This document shows, in pieces, positions 36,835 through 44,728 of a DNA stretch of 64,000 nucleotides; positions within the stretch are counted from its first letter, which is position 1; each line of letters opens with the position of its first letter. The stretch is from Beijerinckia mobilis (lineage in GTDB: Bacteria; Pseudomonadota; Alphaproteobacteria; Rhizobiales; Beijerinckiaceae). The stretch covers positions 186,001-250,000 of the forward strand of contig NZ_JQJH01000004.1 in NCBI RefSeq assembly GCF_000745425.1. Direction: 5' to 3'. The notes below the pieces were generated by a model that saw nothing but the letters and a program-made list of their open reading frames with translations, was not told the DNA's origin and ran no database searches. A program made the translations under genes and the position numbers.

Positions 36835-36928
36835 CGAGAGTGGGACGGACCGGGTAACCCCTGGAATTGCCTTGCAGGCATCCTGTTCTGGATGACGGAC
36901 GTTCGCTTCAACGGATCGGGAGAGGAAC

Positions 36929-37909
36929 ATGGTGCTCAAGGATGAAGATTGGAAGATTCCACCCGAGGCTCAGCCGAAACAGACCAGTTATCGATTTGAT
37001 TTGGAACAGGCCTTGAGTTCCGTCGTCGCCATCCGTTCGCGGGTTCCAGCCGATGCCTTCACCGCGAATATTCTGGGGACCGAGCGTTCTGGCAACGGGA
37101 CCTTGATTGATGAGGATGGCATCATCCTCACCGTCGGCTATCTCGTCACTGAGGCCGATGAAGTCTGGATCACCACCAATGGCGGGTTGGTCGTTGCTGG
37201 TCACGTCCTAGGCATCGATCATACGACCGGTTTGGCGCTCGTGCAGGCGCTTGGGCGGCTCGACATTCCCGTCATGCCGCTCGGCCAGTCGAGCAAGACG
37301 CAGGTCGGCGACAGGGTCATCATCGGGGGGGCCGGGGGGCTCGAGCATTCCCTCTCGGCCCATATTGTCGCTAAGCAGGAATTCGCCGGCTATTGGGAAT
37401 ATGTCCTCGACGAGGCGATCTTTACCGCGCCGGCGCATCCCGACTGGGGCGGTACGGCAATGATCGACGCGACGGGCCACCTCCTGGGCATAGGCTCGCT
37501 GCAGGTGCCGCATCAGGTCCATGGCGAACAGGTGCTCCAGCTCAATATGATCGTGCCGATCGACCTTTTGGAACCGATCTATGCCGATTTGCGGATGTTC
37601 GGACAGCCGGATCGTCCGCAGCGTCCCTGGCTGGGACTATTTGCCGCCGAGGATCACGATCGGATCGTCGTCATCGGCTTCGCTGGCAACGGGCCGGCGA
37701 AGCGGGCTGGCCTCAATGAAGGCGATTCTATTCTCGCTGTAGCAGGTCATCCGGTTTCGACGCTTGTCGATCTGTTCCGGCATATCTGGGCCCTGGGGAC
37801 CGCCGGCTGCGACGTGCCGCTGACGCTGGAACGCGAAGGCGATGTCTTCGACGTCCATATCACCTCGGCTGACCGCAATCGGTATCTGAAGACGGCCTCG
37901 ATCCACTGA
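36929..37909 (+). CDS. S1C protease-fold and PDZ protein, probably inactive
   Basis: The 326-residue protein has a trypsin-like domain (GNGTLIDEDGIILTVGYLV to ~residue 200) and a PDZ domain (KRAGLNEGDSILAVAGHPVS). The expected catalytic His region reads TVGYLV, with Tyr in place of His. The usual GNSGGP nucleophile region reads HPDWGGTAM, without the serine. Asp is kept in IDHTTGLALVQ. It is thus likely a non-catalytic relative of DegP. No signal peptide is seen, so it is probably cytoplasmic. The start at 36929 has GAGAGGAAC upstream. Confidence 0.8.
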   Translation: MVLKDEDWKIPPEAQPKQTSYRFDLEQALSSVVAIRSRVPADAFTANILGTERSGNGTLIDEDGIILTVGYLVTEADEVWITTNGGLVVAGHVLGIDHTTGLALVQALGRLDIPVMPLGQSSKTQVGDRVIIGGAGGLEHSLSAHIVAKQEFAGYWEYVLDEAIFTAPAHPDWGGTAMIDATGHLLGIGSLQVPHQVHGEQVLQLNMIVPIDLLEPIYADLRMFGQPDRPQRPWLGLFAAEDHDRIVVIGFAGNGPAKRAGLNEGDSILAVAGHPVSTLVDLFRHIWALGTAGCDVPLTLEREGDVFDVHITSADRNRYLKTASIH

Positions 37910-38288
37910 GGTGCTCCAGAGGATTTTTCGACAATGTTGAATCGCTTTGCGATTCCGCAGTCCTGAAAACACGCTCGTTTTTCGAGTAGAGCGTTTCCGG
38001 AAATATCCGAAACGCTCAGCCGCACAATTCGGGGAAACGCTCGCGACGCCTGGTGGCCGCGACCTGTCCCCGAAGGAAATTGTCGCGGTCGAGGAACCTT
38101 CATCCCGGCTCGTTCTTTTGCAACGATGGGTACGTCGTTCCAGTCAATGTCGCTTCTCCTTTCGGGCATTATCCTTGCCTCGTTCATTCCGCGCGAGCGG
38201 TGGGAGTTGTTCCCCGCGTGCGGAACCTGTCGGCTTCTATCGGCCGATGACAGGAATGGCGCGCCGGTGGCTCATCAGGGAGGCATGC
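37910..38288. other. Intergenic region after the protease-fold gene
   Basis: It contains the repeat copy 37916-38017 and, further on, short open frames without support. The promoter of the gene at 38289 should lie in the last 200 bp. Confidence 0.45.
37916..38017 (-). repeat. Dispersed 102-bp composite repeat, minus orientation
   Basis: The 60-bp module is 37916-37975 with internal hairpin GAATCGC (37939-37945)/GCGATTC (37949-37955). A 13-bp spacer follows, then the 29-bp module 37989-38017 with arms GAGCGTTTC and GAAACGCTC. Read on the minus strand, the order is 29-mer, spacer, 60-mer, as in the plus-strand copies at 47954 and 53288. It begins 7 bp after the stop of the protease-fold gene. 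Confidence 0.8.
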
Positions 38289-38663
38289 ATGCAGCATCAT
38301 GTTCCATATCTGACGGCGGAAGCACTCGGCATCGAAGACTGGGAACGCGAAGAACTCATTGCGCTCTGGCCTCAACTCATGGCGGAAGCCTTGCCGCTCG
38401 ACATGCGCCGCGCCGCATCCGATTGCGGAACGGTTTGCTGCATTGGCGGGCATATTGCTCTCAGCCACGGCATTTCCGTTCTGGGCGCACGGCGTTATGT
38501 CCAGAGTGTGGGAGCGCTAACGCCCCTGTTCTTCCCCGATCTGACGGTCAATCAGGCCCATTCCGGCTGGCGTGCCAGCGGACCGCAGGCAGCGCGCGCG
38601 ATTCTGAATTTTCTCACCACCGGCAGACCCGACTGGGATGCGGTGATGAACGTCAAAAGGTGA
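38289..38663 (+). CDS. Small hypothetical protein with a CGTxCC-type motif
   Basis: The 124-residue product starts MQHHVPYLTAEALGIEDWER. It contains ASDCGTVCCIGGHIALSHGI near the middle; short proteins with a CGTxACxAG-type block occur in phages and bacteria, and this resembles them. Function is unknown. The ATG at 38289 has GGGAGG 5 nt upstream, while the frame extends back without support. The next gene, a DUF5131 phage-type gene, begins 10 bp later, so the two form a unit. Confidence 0.6.
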   Translation: MQHHVPYLTAEALGIEDWEREELIALWPQLMAEALPLDMRRAASDCGTVCCIGGHIALSHGISVLGARRYVQSVGALTPLFFPDLTVNQAHSGWRASGPQAARAILNFLTTGRPDWDAVMNVKR

Positions 38664-38673
38664 CAGGGCAGGC

Positions 38674-39540
38674 ATGGCATCAGGTCGGGCGCCGGGCATT
38701 CTCTATGCCGACAAACTTTGGGACCCGCTGGCGGGCTGTACGCGTAAAAGCGCCGCTTGCCGGAATTGCTACGCCGAGACGCTGACCAGCGAAGCGGCGG
38801 CGGCAGGGGAAAGCTGGGCGCAAGGCTTTGCCGAAAAGGGAAGCTGGACCGGCAAGGTCGATTTGCGGAAGGACCGCCTCGCGTTGCCGCTCGAATGGGA
38901 CGAGCCAGCGCGCGTCTTTGTCAATGCCTTGTCGGATCTCTTCCACGAATCGCTTGATAATGCCGTGATCGACCAGATTTTCGCGGTGATGGCTCTGTCG
39001 CCGCAGCATACGTTTCTGGTTTTGACCAAGCGGCCCAAGACCATGCAGCCCTATATGGCCGACAAGGCGACGCCTGTGCGGATCGAACAGGCGATGGCGG
39101 CGCTGTCTCCCGATGGGCCGAAGCTGCCCGCCTGGCCATTGCCCAATGTCTGGCTTGGCGTCACGGCGGAGAATCAGAAAGAAGCGGACCGGCGCATTCC
39201 CCTGCTGCTTGAAACGCCAGCGGCGCGGCGTTTCGCGGCCGCCGAGCCTTTGCTGGAGAAAGTGGATTTCAAGCCCGGCACATGGCTGAAGAACGGTGGC
39301 GGTGGGCTCGACTGGATTGTGGCGGGAGGCGAAATCGGCCCCGGCGCCAATAAATGCCAGCCAGACTGGGCACGCGCTTTGCGCGATCAATGTGCTGCGC
39401 AGAACACAGCCTTTTTCTGGACGCAATGGGGCACGCATGATGCTGGCGATGGCGCAGGGATGGCGGCAGACGCGTCCTCTGCCGAGAGTTCGGCGCGCCG
39501 CCTGCTCGACGGCACCCTTCATGACGCTTTGCCGTCTTGA
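38674..39540 (+). CDS. DUF5131 (phage Gp37/Gp68-like) family protein
   Basis: The 288-residue protein has the family pattern WDPLAGCTRKSAACRNCYAE near residue 15-35, a Cys cluster that looks like that of radical-SAM-like enzymes. VFVNALSDLFHE, TFLVLTKRP and VWLGVTAENQKEADRRIP, then GGEIGPGANKCQPDWARALRDQ split over two blocks, complete the match. The family is common in phages and mobile regions and has no established function. It follows a small CGTxCC protein by 10 bp. Confidence 0.88.
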   Translation: MASGRAPGILYADKLWDPLAGCTRKSAACRNCYAETLTSEAAAAGESWAQGFAEKGSWTGKVDLRKDRLALPLEWDEPARVFVNALSDLFHESLDNAVIDQIFAVMALSPQHTFLVLTKRPKTMQPYMADKATPVRIEQAMAALSPDGPKLPAWPLPNVWLGVTAENQKEADRRIPLLLETPAARRFAAAEPLLEKVDFKPGTWLKNGGGGLDWIVAGGEIGPGANKCQPDWARALRDQCAAQNTAFFWTQWGTHDAGDGAGMAADASSAESSARRLLDGTLHDALPS

Positions 39541-39674
39541 CCTTGACGGTTTGAGCTGGTGGTTCCACTGATCACTCTTGAAATCCCGGCCGTTTCGGGT
39601 TTTCTTGCAGGGTCGCGCCAAAGTGCGATGACGTCCCGGAAGGCAAGGCCACACGGGAGTTAGGGAAAAGGCTC

Positions 39675-40019
39675 ATGGCGGTGCCGAAAACGGTCAGCGA
39701 ACATCTCGCCGACCTCAAAAGCCGGATCAAATATGTGGAGCTGGGCGATCACGTCGGTTTCATCGTCGCGGCGCGCCATTGTGCTGAAACCTTCCGCCGT
39801 TACATGGCCGTCAACGGCAAGCAGAGCCTGGCGATCGATAATCTCGTCTCCAAATGTTCGATTCTTTCGGAAGGTTTGAAAGCCGATCCGCCGCTGTCCA
39901 CCGACACCATACGGCATCTGCGCCGCGACGCGCTTGAGGCGGTCGATCATCTGACCAGCTTTCTCTCCGACGCCGAGCCAGCGCATGAGGCGCGTATTCT
40001 GCCCCTCGTGCGGCGCTGA
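39675..40019 (+). CDS. Hypothetical protein
   Basis: The 114-residue product reads MAVPKTVSEHLADLKSRIKY, VGFIVAARHCAETFRRYMAV and ALEAVDHLTSFLSDAEP. It is soluble and helical with no motif that I recognise. AGGGAAAAGG lies upstream of the ATG. Its end overlaps the first ATG of the following frame by 35 bp, which hints at joint expression or a later start for that frame. Confidence 0.6.
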   Translation: MAVPKTVSEHLADLKSRIKYVELGDHVGFIVAARHCAETFRRYMAVNGKQSLAIDNLVSKCSILSEGLKADPPLSTDTIRHLRRDALEAVDHLTSFLSDAEPAHEARILPLVRR

Positions 40020-40953
40020 TCGATCAGACTTGACGATCCTGCCCGACACCAGTTTTGAGGCCGCGTCCAAGACGGACTCCGCACAAGGTGCTGACTGCCC
40101 CGAGCCGTGGCGCGAAGTTCTGGCCTTGCTGCCGAAGCGGGATTGGCGGCGCTTGATGGTGATAGGCGCGCCTGATCGCGGCAAGGCGCAGTTCTGCCTC
40201 ACGCTTTTGCGACGTCTTGCGGGGAAAAGCCCTGCTTTGCTGCTTGATGCGGATATTGGCCGCAATCTCCTGCCGCCTCCGGCCTCTGTCACTCTTGGGC
40301 GTCTCGACGCTGAGGGATCGCTCGCGCCGCTGGCGTTTCTCTTTGCTGGCGGTGTCGATCCAGTCCCGCGCCTCGACGCCATCGTATCGGCGTGCGCCGC
40401 CTTGGCAAATGATGTCCCGGAACGGCTCATCATCAAGACATGCGGCCTCGTCAATCCGGCCGGCCGCCGTCTCAAGCAACAGAAATTGGCGGCATTGCAG
40501 CCTGATCTCGTGATCGCGCTTGCGGAGCCGGGTGATCGTCTCGATCCGATCCTGGCCATGATCGCGCCGGAGCGATTGATATGCCTTGAGGCTCTGGTCC
40601 CGGCCGCGCCGTTAAATGCCATGCAATAGGCAGCATTACGTCTGACCGCTTTCGAGCGCATGTTGCGCGGAGCCACGGAGCGGAGGCTGGTTGAAGTCAC
40701 CTTCGATTGGCTTGAAACCGAGGCGCCGGATCCCGATGAACACTATCTTTGCAGTCTGGTCGACGGGGCAGGGCGAGACATTGCTCTTGGCCTGCTGCGA
40801 CGGTTTGATTGTACAGCTGGAACGGCGAATGTTTTGACCACGGCTGAGGATGACGCAATCGCCAGGCTGCGGGTGGGCATGATATTGCCGGAGGAATTGC
40901 GGTTCTATGATCCGGCGTCACCCTTGCTGATCGATCGCACCAGGGAATCTTGA
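39985..40953 (+). pseudogene. Clp1/Grc3-like polynucleotide kinase gene, split by in-frame TAG
   Basis: Codons from 39985 run to a TAG at 40627-40629 and continue in the same frame to a stop at 40951-40953. The first part (214 residues) has a Clp1-like P-loop, VIGAPDRGKAQFCLTLLRRL, then ALLLDADIGR and LVNPAGRRLKQQKLAALQPD. The second part (LRGATERRLVEVTFDWL, LCSLVDGAGRDIALGLL, DDAIARLRVGMI) looks like the C-terminal domain of the same family. The P-loop has Ala instead of the Mg-binding Ser/Thr after GK. Stop and P-loop loss together suggest decay. The start is uncertain; a TTG at 40030 avoids the overlap with the previous gene. Confidence 0.7.
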
Positions 40954-40981
40954 GAGAACCATCCGTCGGTATCATCGCACT

Positions 40982-41572
40982 TCAAAGTGAGCCGGATTGG
41001 ATCTGTTCGGCAAGAAGACGCAGACATTGTTCGAAGCCCGTGAGATCCGCATACAGACGGTCTTGGGGAGCGTCATTGATGATAATGGGATGGTTCTGCA
41101 AGGCGAGGCAGGCGTCGATCATCAGATTTTCCGCATTGCCGAAATCTTCAACCATCAGCCCTTGTGAATCTCGCCACACACCGCTTTCCTCGTCGAGGCT
41201 GAGGTCATTCTCCCGCGCGATACGTGCCGCTAGATCGGCTGCCACATTGGTATAGCCGAAGACCTTCTTGCCGCGCCCTGCCATATAGCCGAGCTCGAAG
41301 ACGGAGCCTGGATCGGCATTGACGCCGCGAAACGGCGTCAGATTGACGATGGCGGCGATTGCCTCGTCCATCATGGCGAGATTGGCGCTGTAGATGACGA
41401 GATCGACCCGTTCCCCCGGCGCCCGCGCATGAATCTCATTGTCGAGAGGAAACAGACCTTCGAAACCGTAAGCGGCACAGAGGGCCTTCTTGGCCTCGCC
41501 GACCGCCAGGGCGTCGGGCAGGAAGACCTCAGGTCCGGCGAGATAGAGGCTTGGTCGTTTCGTCTCAGGCAT
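40982..41572 (-). CDS. Nucleoside 2-deoxyribosyltransferase
   Basis: The 196-residue protein begins MPETKRPSLYLAGPEVFLPD. The YLAGPEVF start and VNADPGSVFELGYMAGRGKK are typical of this family; the Glu of the FELGYM segment is the nucleophile. It moves deoxyribose between nucleobases or hydrolyses deoxynucleosides, in nucleotide salvage. The ATG at 41572 gives the family's usual N-terminus; the frame runs back to 41683. Its 3' end is 28 bp from the convergent split kinase gene. Confidence 0.88.
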   Translation of the reverse strand: MPETKRPSLYLAGPEVFLPDALAVGEAKKALCAAYGFEGLFPLDNEIHARAPGERVDLVIYSANLAMMDEAIAAIVNLTPFRGVNADPGSVFELGYMAGRGKKVFGYTNVAADLAARIARENDLSLDEESGVWRDSQGLMVEDFGNAENLMIDACLALQNHPIIINDAPQDRLYADLTGFEQCLRLLAEQIQSGSL

Positions 41573-41884
41573 GGGCGGTAGAATAGAGCAGAAAAGAAAT
41601 AGCGGAAGGCGTCGAGCCCCACTCATCGCCTTTGGCCCCCGCGATTGCGGGACGGCGGCTTTCCGCCGAACGAGGTGGATCATGACAGATCATGACCGAT
41701 GCACTTCATTCGAAGGCATATTTTAAAGCATTTTCGTTAGGAATCGAATGGTTGGGTCCTGCTTTTCAAATTGTTTGAAAAAGGCGCCTGTTTCCAGCCG
41801 CATCGGTTGACGGCCATCGCAATGGCGTCCGCTGATTGTGCAGGGTTGGCGCTCCAGCGTGCGAATCCATTCCCAGAGTCGTTT

Positions 41885-42748
41885 ATGGGCGAGACGATCA
41901 TTCTTTCCAGCGGCGATGCAGAGGCCTTCATCGATCTCCGTGGGGCCGAGCTTTTGGGCTGGCGTGTGCATGGTGCCGATCTTCTGTGGCAGCCCGAAGC
42001 TGCGGTTTGGAACGCGACCGCGCCGATTCTTTTTCCTGTGGTCGGCTGGACGCGGGAGGGCAGGGTGCGCGTCGGCGGCAAGACCTATCCCCTTGGCCTG
42101 CATGGTTTTGCGAGCGCCCGCGATTTTCAAGTCGAACGCCGAAGCGGGCACGAGGTCTGGCTACGTCTCGATGCTGACGAGGCCACGAAGGCGCTCTACC
42201 CTTTCGCCTTTTCGCTCACGGCGCATTACGCGTTGAAAGGCGGGAGCCTTACGGCAACATTGATCGTCGACAATCGCGACGAAGTGCCCATGCCCTATGC
42301 CTGCGGCCTCCATCCTGGCTTTACCTTTTCCTGGCGTAAGGGAACCATTCTTTTCGATGGGGAGGAGGAGGCGGAGGTGCCGCTGATTTCCCGGAATGGT
42401 CTCTTTTTGCCGCAAAAGCGTGTGCTCCCTATCGAGGGTCGCAGGCTTGATCTCTCCGCCGAGCTGTTGGCGGAAGAAGCCTTGTGTTTCTTGAATGTGC
42501 GGAGCCGGGGTCTTACCTTCTGGCAAGAAGGGCATCCACTTCTGCGCGTCGACTTCGACCAGTTCGCTCATCTCGCGCTTTGGGCGAGGCCGCCGGCGCC
42601 ATTTCTGTCGATTGAGGTCTGGACCGGTCACGGTGATCCGGAGGGATTCGATGGCGATCTTTACACTAAGCCATCGATGCGTGTCCTGCGTCCCCGCGAA
42701 CAGGCGCGACATGCTGTAACATGGTCATTTTGTCGCGAAACCGTATGA
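41885..42748 (+). CDS. Aldose 1-epimerase family protein
   Basis: The 287-residue product is a galactose-mutarotase-like beta-sandwich protein: SSGDAEAFIDLRGAELLGWR, then ILFPVVGWTREGRVRVGGKT, YPLGLHGFASARDF and MPYACGLHPGFTFSW with the two conserved histidines. The family interconverts alpha and beta anomers of sugars or sugar-phosphates. The ATG at 41885 fits the family start, although the ribosome site is weak; the frame reaches back to 41771. Confidence 0.85.
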   Translation: MGETIILSSGDAEAFIDLRGAELLGWRVHGADLLWQPEAAVWNATAPILFPVVGWTREGRVRVGGKTYPLGLHGFASARDFQVERRSGHEVWLRLDADEATKALYPFAFSLTAHYALKGGSLTATLIVDNRDEVPMPYACGLHPGFTFSWRKGTILFDGEEEAEVPLISRNGLFLPQKRVLPIEGRRLDLSAELLAEEALCFLNVRSRGLTFWQEGHPLLRVDFDQFAHLALWARPPAPFLSIEVWTGHGDPEGFDGDLYTKPSMRVLRPREQARHAVTWSFCRETV

Positions 42749-42806
42749 TCCGTTTTGCATTTTGATTTTATGTATTGTGAACGAAATAACTTAAAGGGGG
42801 GCGTGA

Positions 42807-43085
42807 ATGACTGAGATCATCGACAATACCGACTGCCGCCGCTTCGAAATGAAAGTCGGTGAGGACGTTGCCTTCATCACTTATGAGAAGGACAATGGCC
42901 GCCTCATTCTCCTGCATACGGAAGTTCCGCGAAGCCTTGGCGGACGCGGCATTGGTTCAGCCATGGCTCATGCCATCCTGGAGGAGGCGCGGCGCAGCGG
43001 CCGGCCGGTCGTCGCCTGCTGCGAATTCATCGCTTCCTATGTCAAACATCATCCCGAATATACAGAAGTGCTGCAGTGTCATTGA
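42807..43085 (+). CDS. Small GNAT-type N-acetyltransferase
   Basis: The 92-residue protein reads MTEIIDNTDCRRFEMKVGED, ENG-type strand YEKDNGRLILLHTEVPRSLG, GRGIGSAMAHAILEEARRSG and CEFIASYVKHHPEY. This is the short acetyl-CoA binding version of GNAT (COG2388) with the GGRGIGSAM pyrophosphate loop. The substrate is unknown. AAGGGGG lies upstream of the ATG. Confidence 0.88.
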   Translation: MTEIIDNTDCRRFEMKVGEDVAFITYEKDNGRLILLHTEVPRSLGGRGIGSAMAHAILEEARRSGRPVVACCEFIASYVKHHPEYTEVLQCH

Positions 43086-43329
43086 CGGTCGCAATCTGAA
43101 CTCAAGCGGAACTATTCGCTTTCGTTCCGGATGCAGGCTCTGACGCATGGCGTTCCGAGCTTCGACAGCTTTTGTCTGAGGATCGTGTGGAAGGGAGGGG
43201 CAAAGTCCCCTTCCGGAAGGTGATCGTTCTCGAACAAAAATCTCATCCTCTTCCCGGCTTGATGCTGTAGAAAGCCGCATCTTCGATATCCTCGCGCCAT
43301 GCGGGGTTTGCATGTGCGGAGGCGGATGA

Positions 43330-44292
43330 ATGGGATCGGACGAAAAAACCGCGACTTTAGATGAAAGCGGCATTCTGAGGCCGTCGGAAGGCTCGGCTTG
43401 GCTGATCGATGGCAAGCGCGCCTCCGAAAATGTCCTCGCGTCAATCTCGGAAGAGACCAGAAAGCTCGCGGCTCAAGGGGTCAAACCGGGTCTTGCCGTC
43501 ATTCTGGTGGGGGAAGATCCAGCAAGCCAGGTCTATGTGAAATCGAAAAGCCGGACGGCATTGGCCTGCGGGTTTCATTCGGTGCAGCATGACCTGCCGG
43601 CACATGCCGGTGAAGACGATATTCTGGCGCTGATTGCCAAGCTCAATGCCGACCCGGCAATCCATGGTATTTTGCTGCAATTGCCCTTGCCGAATGGACG
43701 GGATGCGACGCGGATCATCGAATCCATTGATCCCGCCAAAGATGTCGATGGTTTGCATCCCCTCAATGCCGGTCTGCTGGCGATCGGTGATCTGGAGCGC
43801 GCGCTTGTTCCCTGTACACCGGCTGGCTGCGTCCATCTTCTGGACCGGACGGCGGCGGTGCTCGGAAGGGAAGTCGCCGGAGCTCATGCCGTCGTGGTGG
43901 GGCGATCCAATCTCGTCGGCAAGCCGATCGTGCAATTGCTGCTCGCCCGTAATGCGACAGTCACGATCGCCCATTCGAAAAGCCGCGATCTTCCAGGCAT
44001 TGTGGGAAGCGCCGATATCCTTGTCGCCGCGGTCGGCCGTCCGCAAATGATCCAGGGCGAATGGATCAAGCCCGGCGCCATCGTGCTCGATGTCGGCATT
44101 AATCGTATCCCGGCCGAGGGAACAACGGAAACTGGTGAACCGAAAACACGTCTTGTCGGCGATGTCGCGCGTCAGGCGGCGCTTTCCAAGGCTGCCGCGA
44201 TCACGCCGGTGCCCGGCGGCGTTGGCCCCATGACCATTGCCATGCTGATGGCCAATACGCTGCGTGCCGCGAAGATGCGTGTTGGCCTGTGA
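43330..44292 (+). CDS. folD: Bifunctional methylene-THF dehydrogenase/cyclohydrolase FolD
   Basis: The 320-residue protein has the FolD signatures [13 protein letters not shown] with the catalytic Lys, [44 protein letters not shown] and [15 protein letters not shown]. It interconverts methylene-, methenyl- and formyl-tetrahydrofolate in one-carbon metabolism. The N-terminal 25 residues are extra to the usual length, so a later start is possible. A strong hairpin follows the stop. Confidence 0.94.
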   Translation: MGSDEKTATLDESGILRPSEGSAWLIDGKRASENVLASISEETRKLAAQGVKPGLAVILVGEDPASQVYVKSKSRTALACGFHSVQHDLPAHAGEDDILALIAKLNADPAIHGILLQLPLPNGRDATRIIESIDPAKDVDGLHPLNAGLLAIGDLERALVPCTPAGCVHLLDRTAAVLGREVAGAHAVVVGRSNLVGKPIVQLLLARNATVTIAHSKSRDLPGIVGSADILVAAVGRPQMIQGEWIKPGAIVLDVGINRIPAEGTTETGEPKTRLVGDVARQAALSKAAAITPVPGGVGPMTIAMLMANTLRAAKMRVGL

Positions 44293-44728
44293 CAATGGGA
44301 AATGGCGCAGCTTTGCTGTGCATATTCAGGTAAACAGCTTCAAACCAAAAGGCGGGTGCCGCCTTTTGGAACGATTTCGCGCGGTTTTCGCGAACATTCC
44401 TTGAAGGACATGAAAATTCGCATTTTCGGATGATCATCAGGCTGTCGGGAGGGCGCGTGAGCATACGGTTGCCGCCGGTCAATCCTGCCGTTTCCGCTTG
44501 AACAGGGTTTAGTATAACCTTTTGTAAACGGTTTTTACGGGTGTGAAAGCCGGTATCAAATCGGCGTTTATGGCTTAACTATCTGATATTATAAAGAATA
44601 AGATACCGCTAGAAGCGTTGGCTTAACTGTTTGGGGCGGTGAGTTCATATAGATAATTTCTTTGTCGGTGTTAACCATGTGGAAACCTTAAGTGTTTTTG
44701 ATAGCGTCACCCGAATCCGAGGTTGGCG
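44293..44728. other. Intergenic region between folD and the polysaccharide gene
   Basis: It holds the folD terminator (44345-44369). The segment 44500-44690 is AT-rich and should contain the promoter of the next gene. Otherwise nothing is seen. Confidence 0.5.
44345..44369 (+). terminator. Hairpin downstream of folD
   Basis: CCAAAAGGCGG (44345-44355) pairs perfectly with CCGCCTTTTGG (44359-44369) over a 3-base loop, 52 bp past the folD stop. The T-run within the right arm may help release. Confidence 0.7.
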
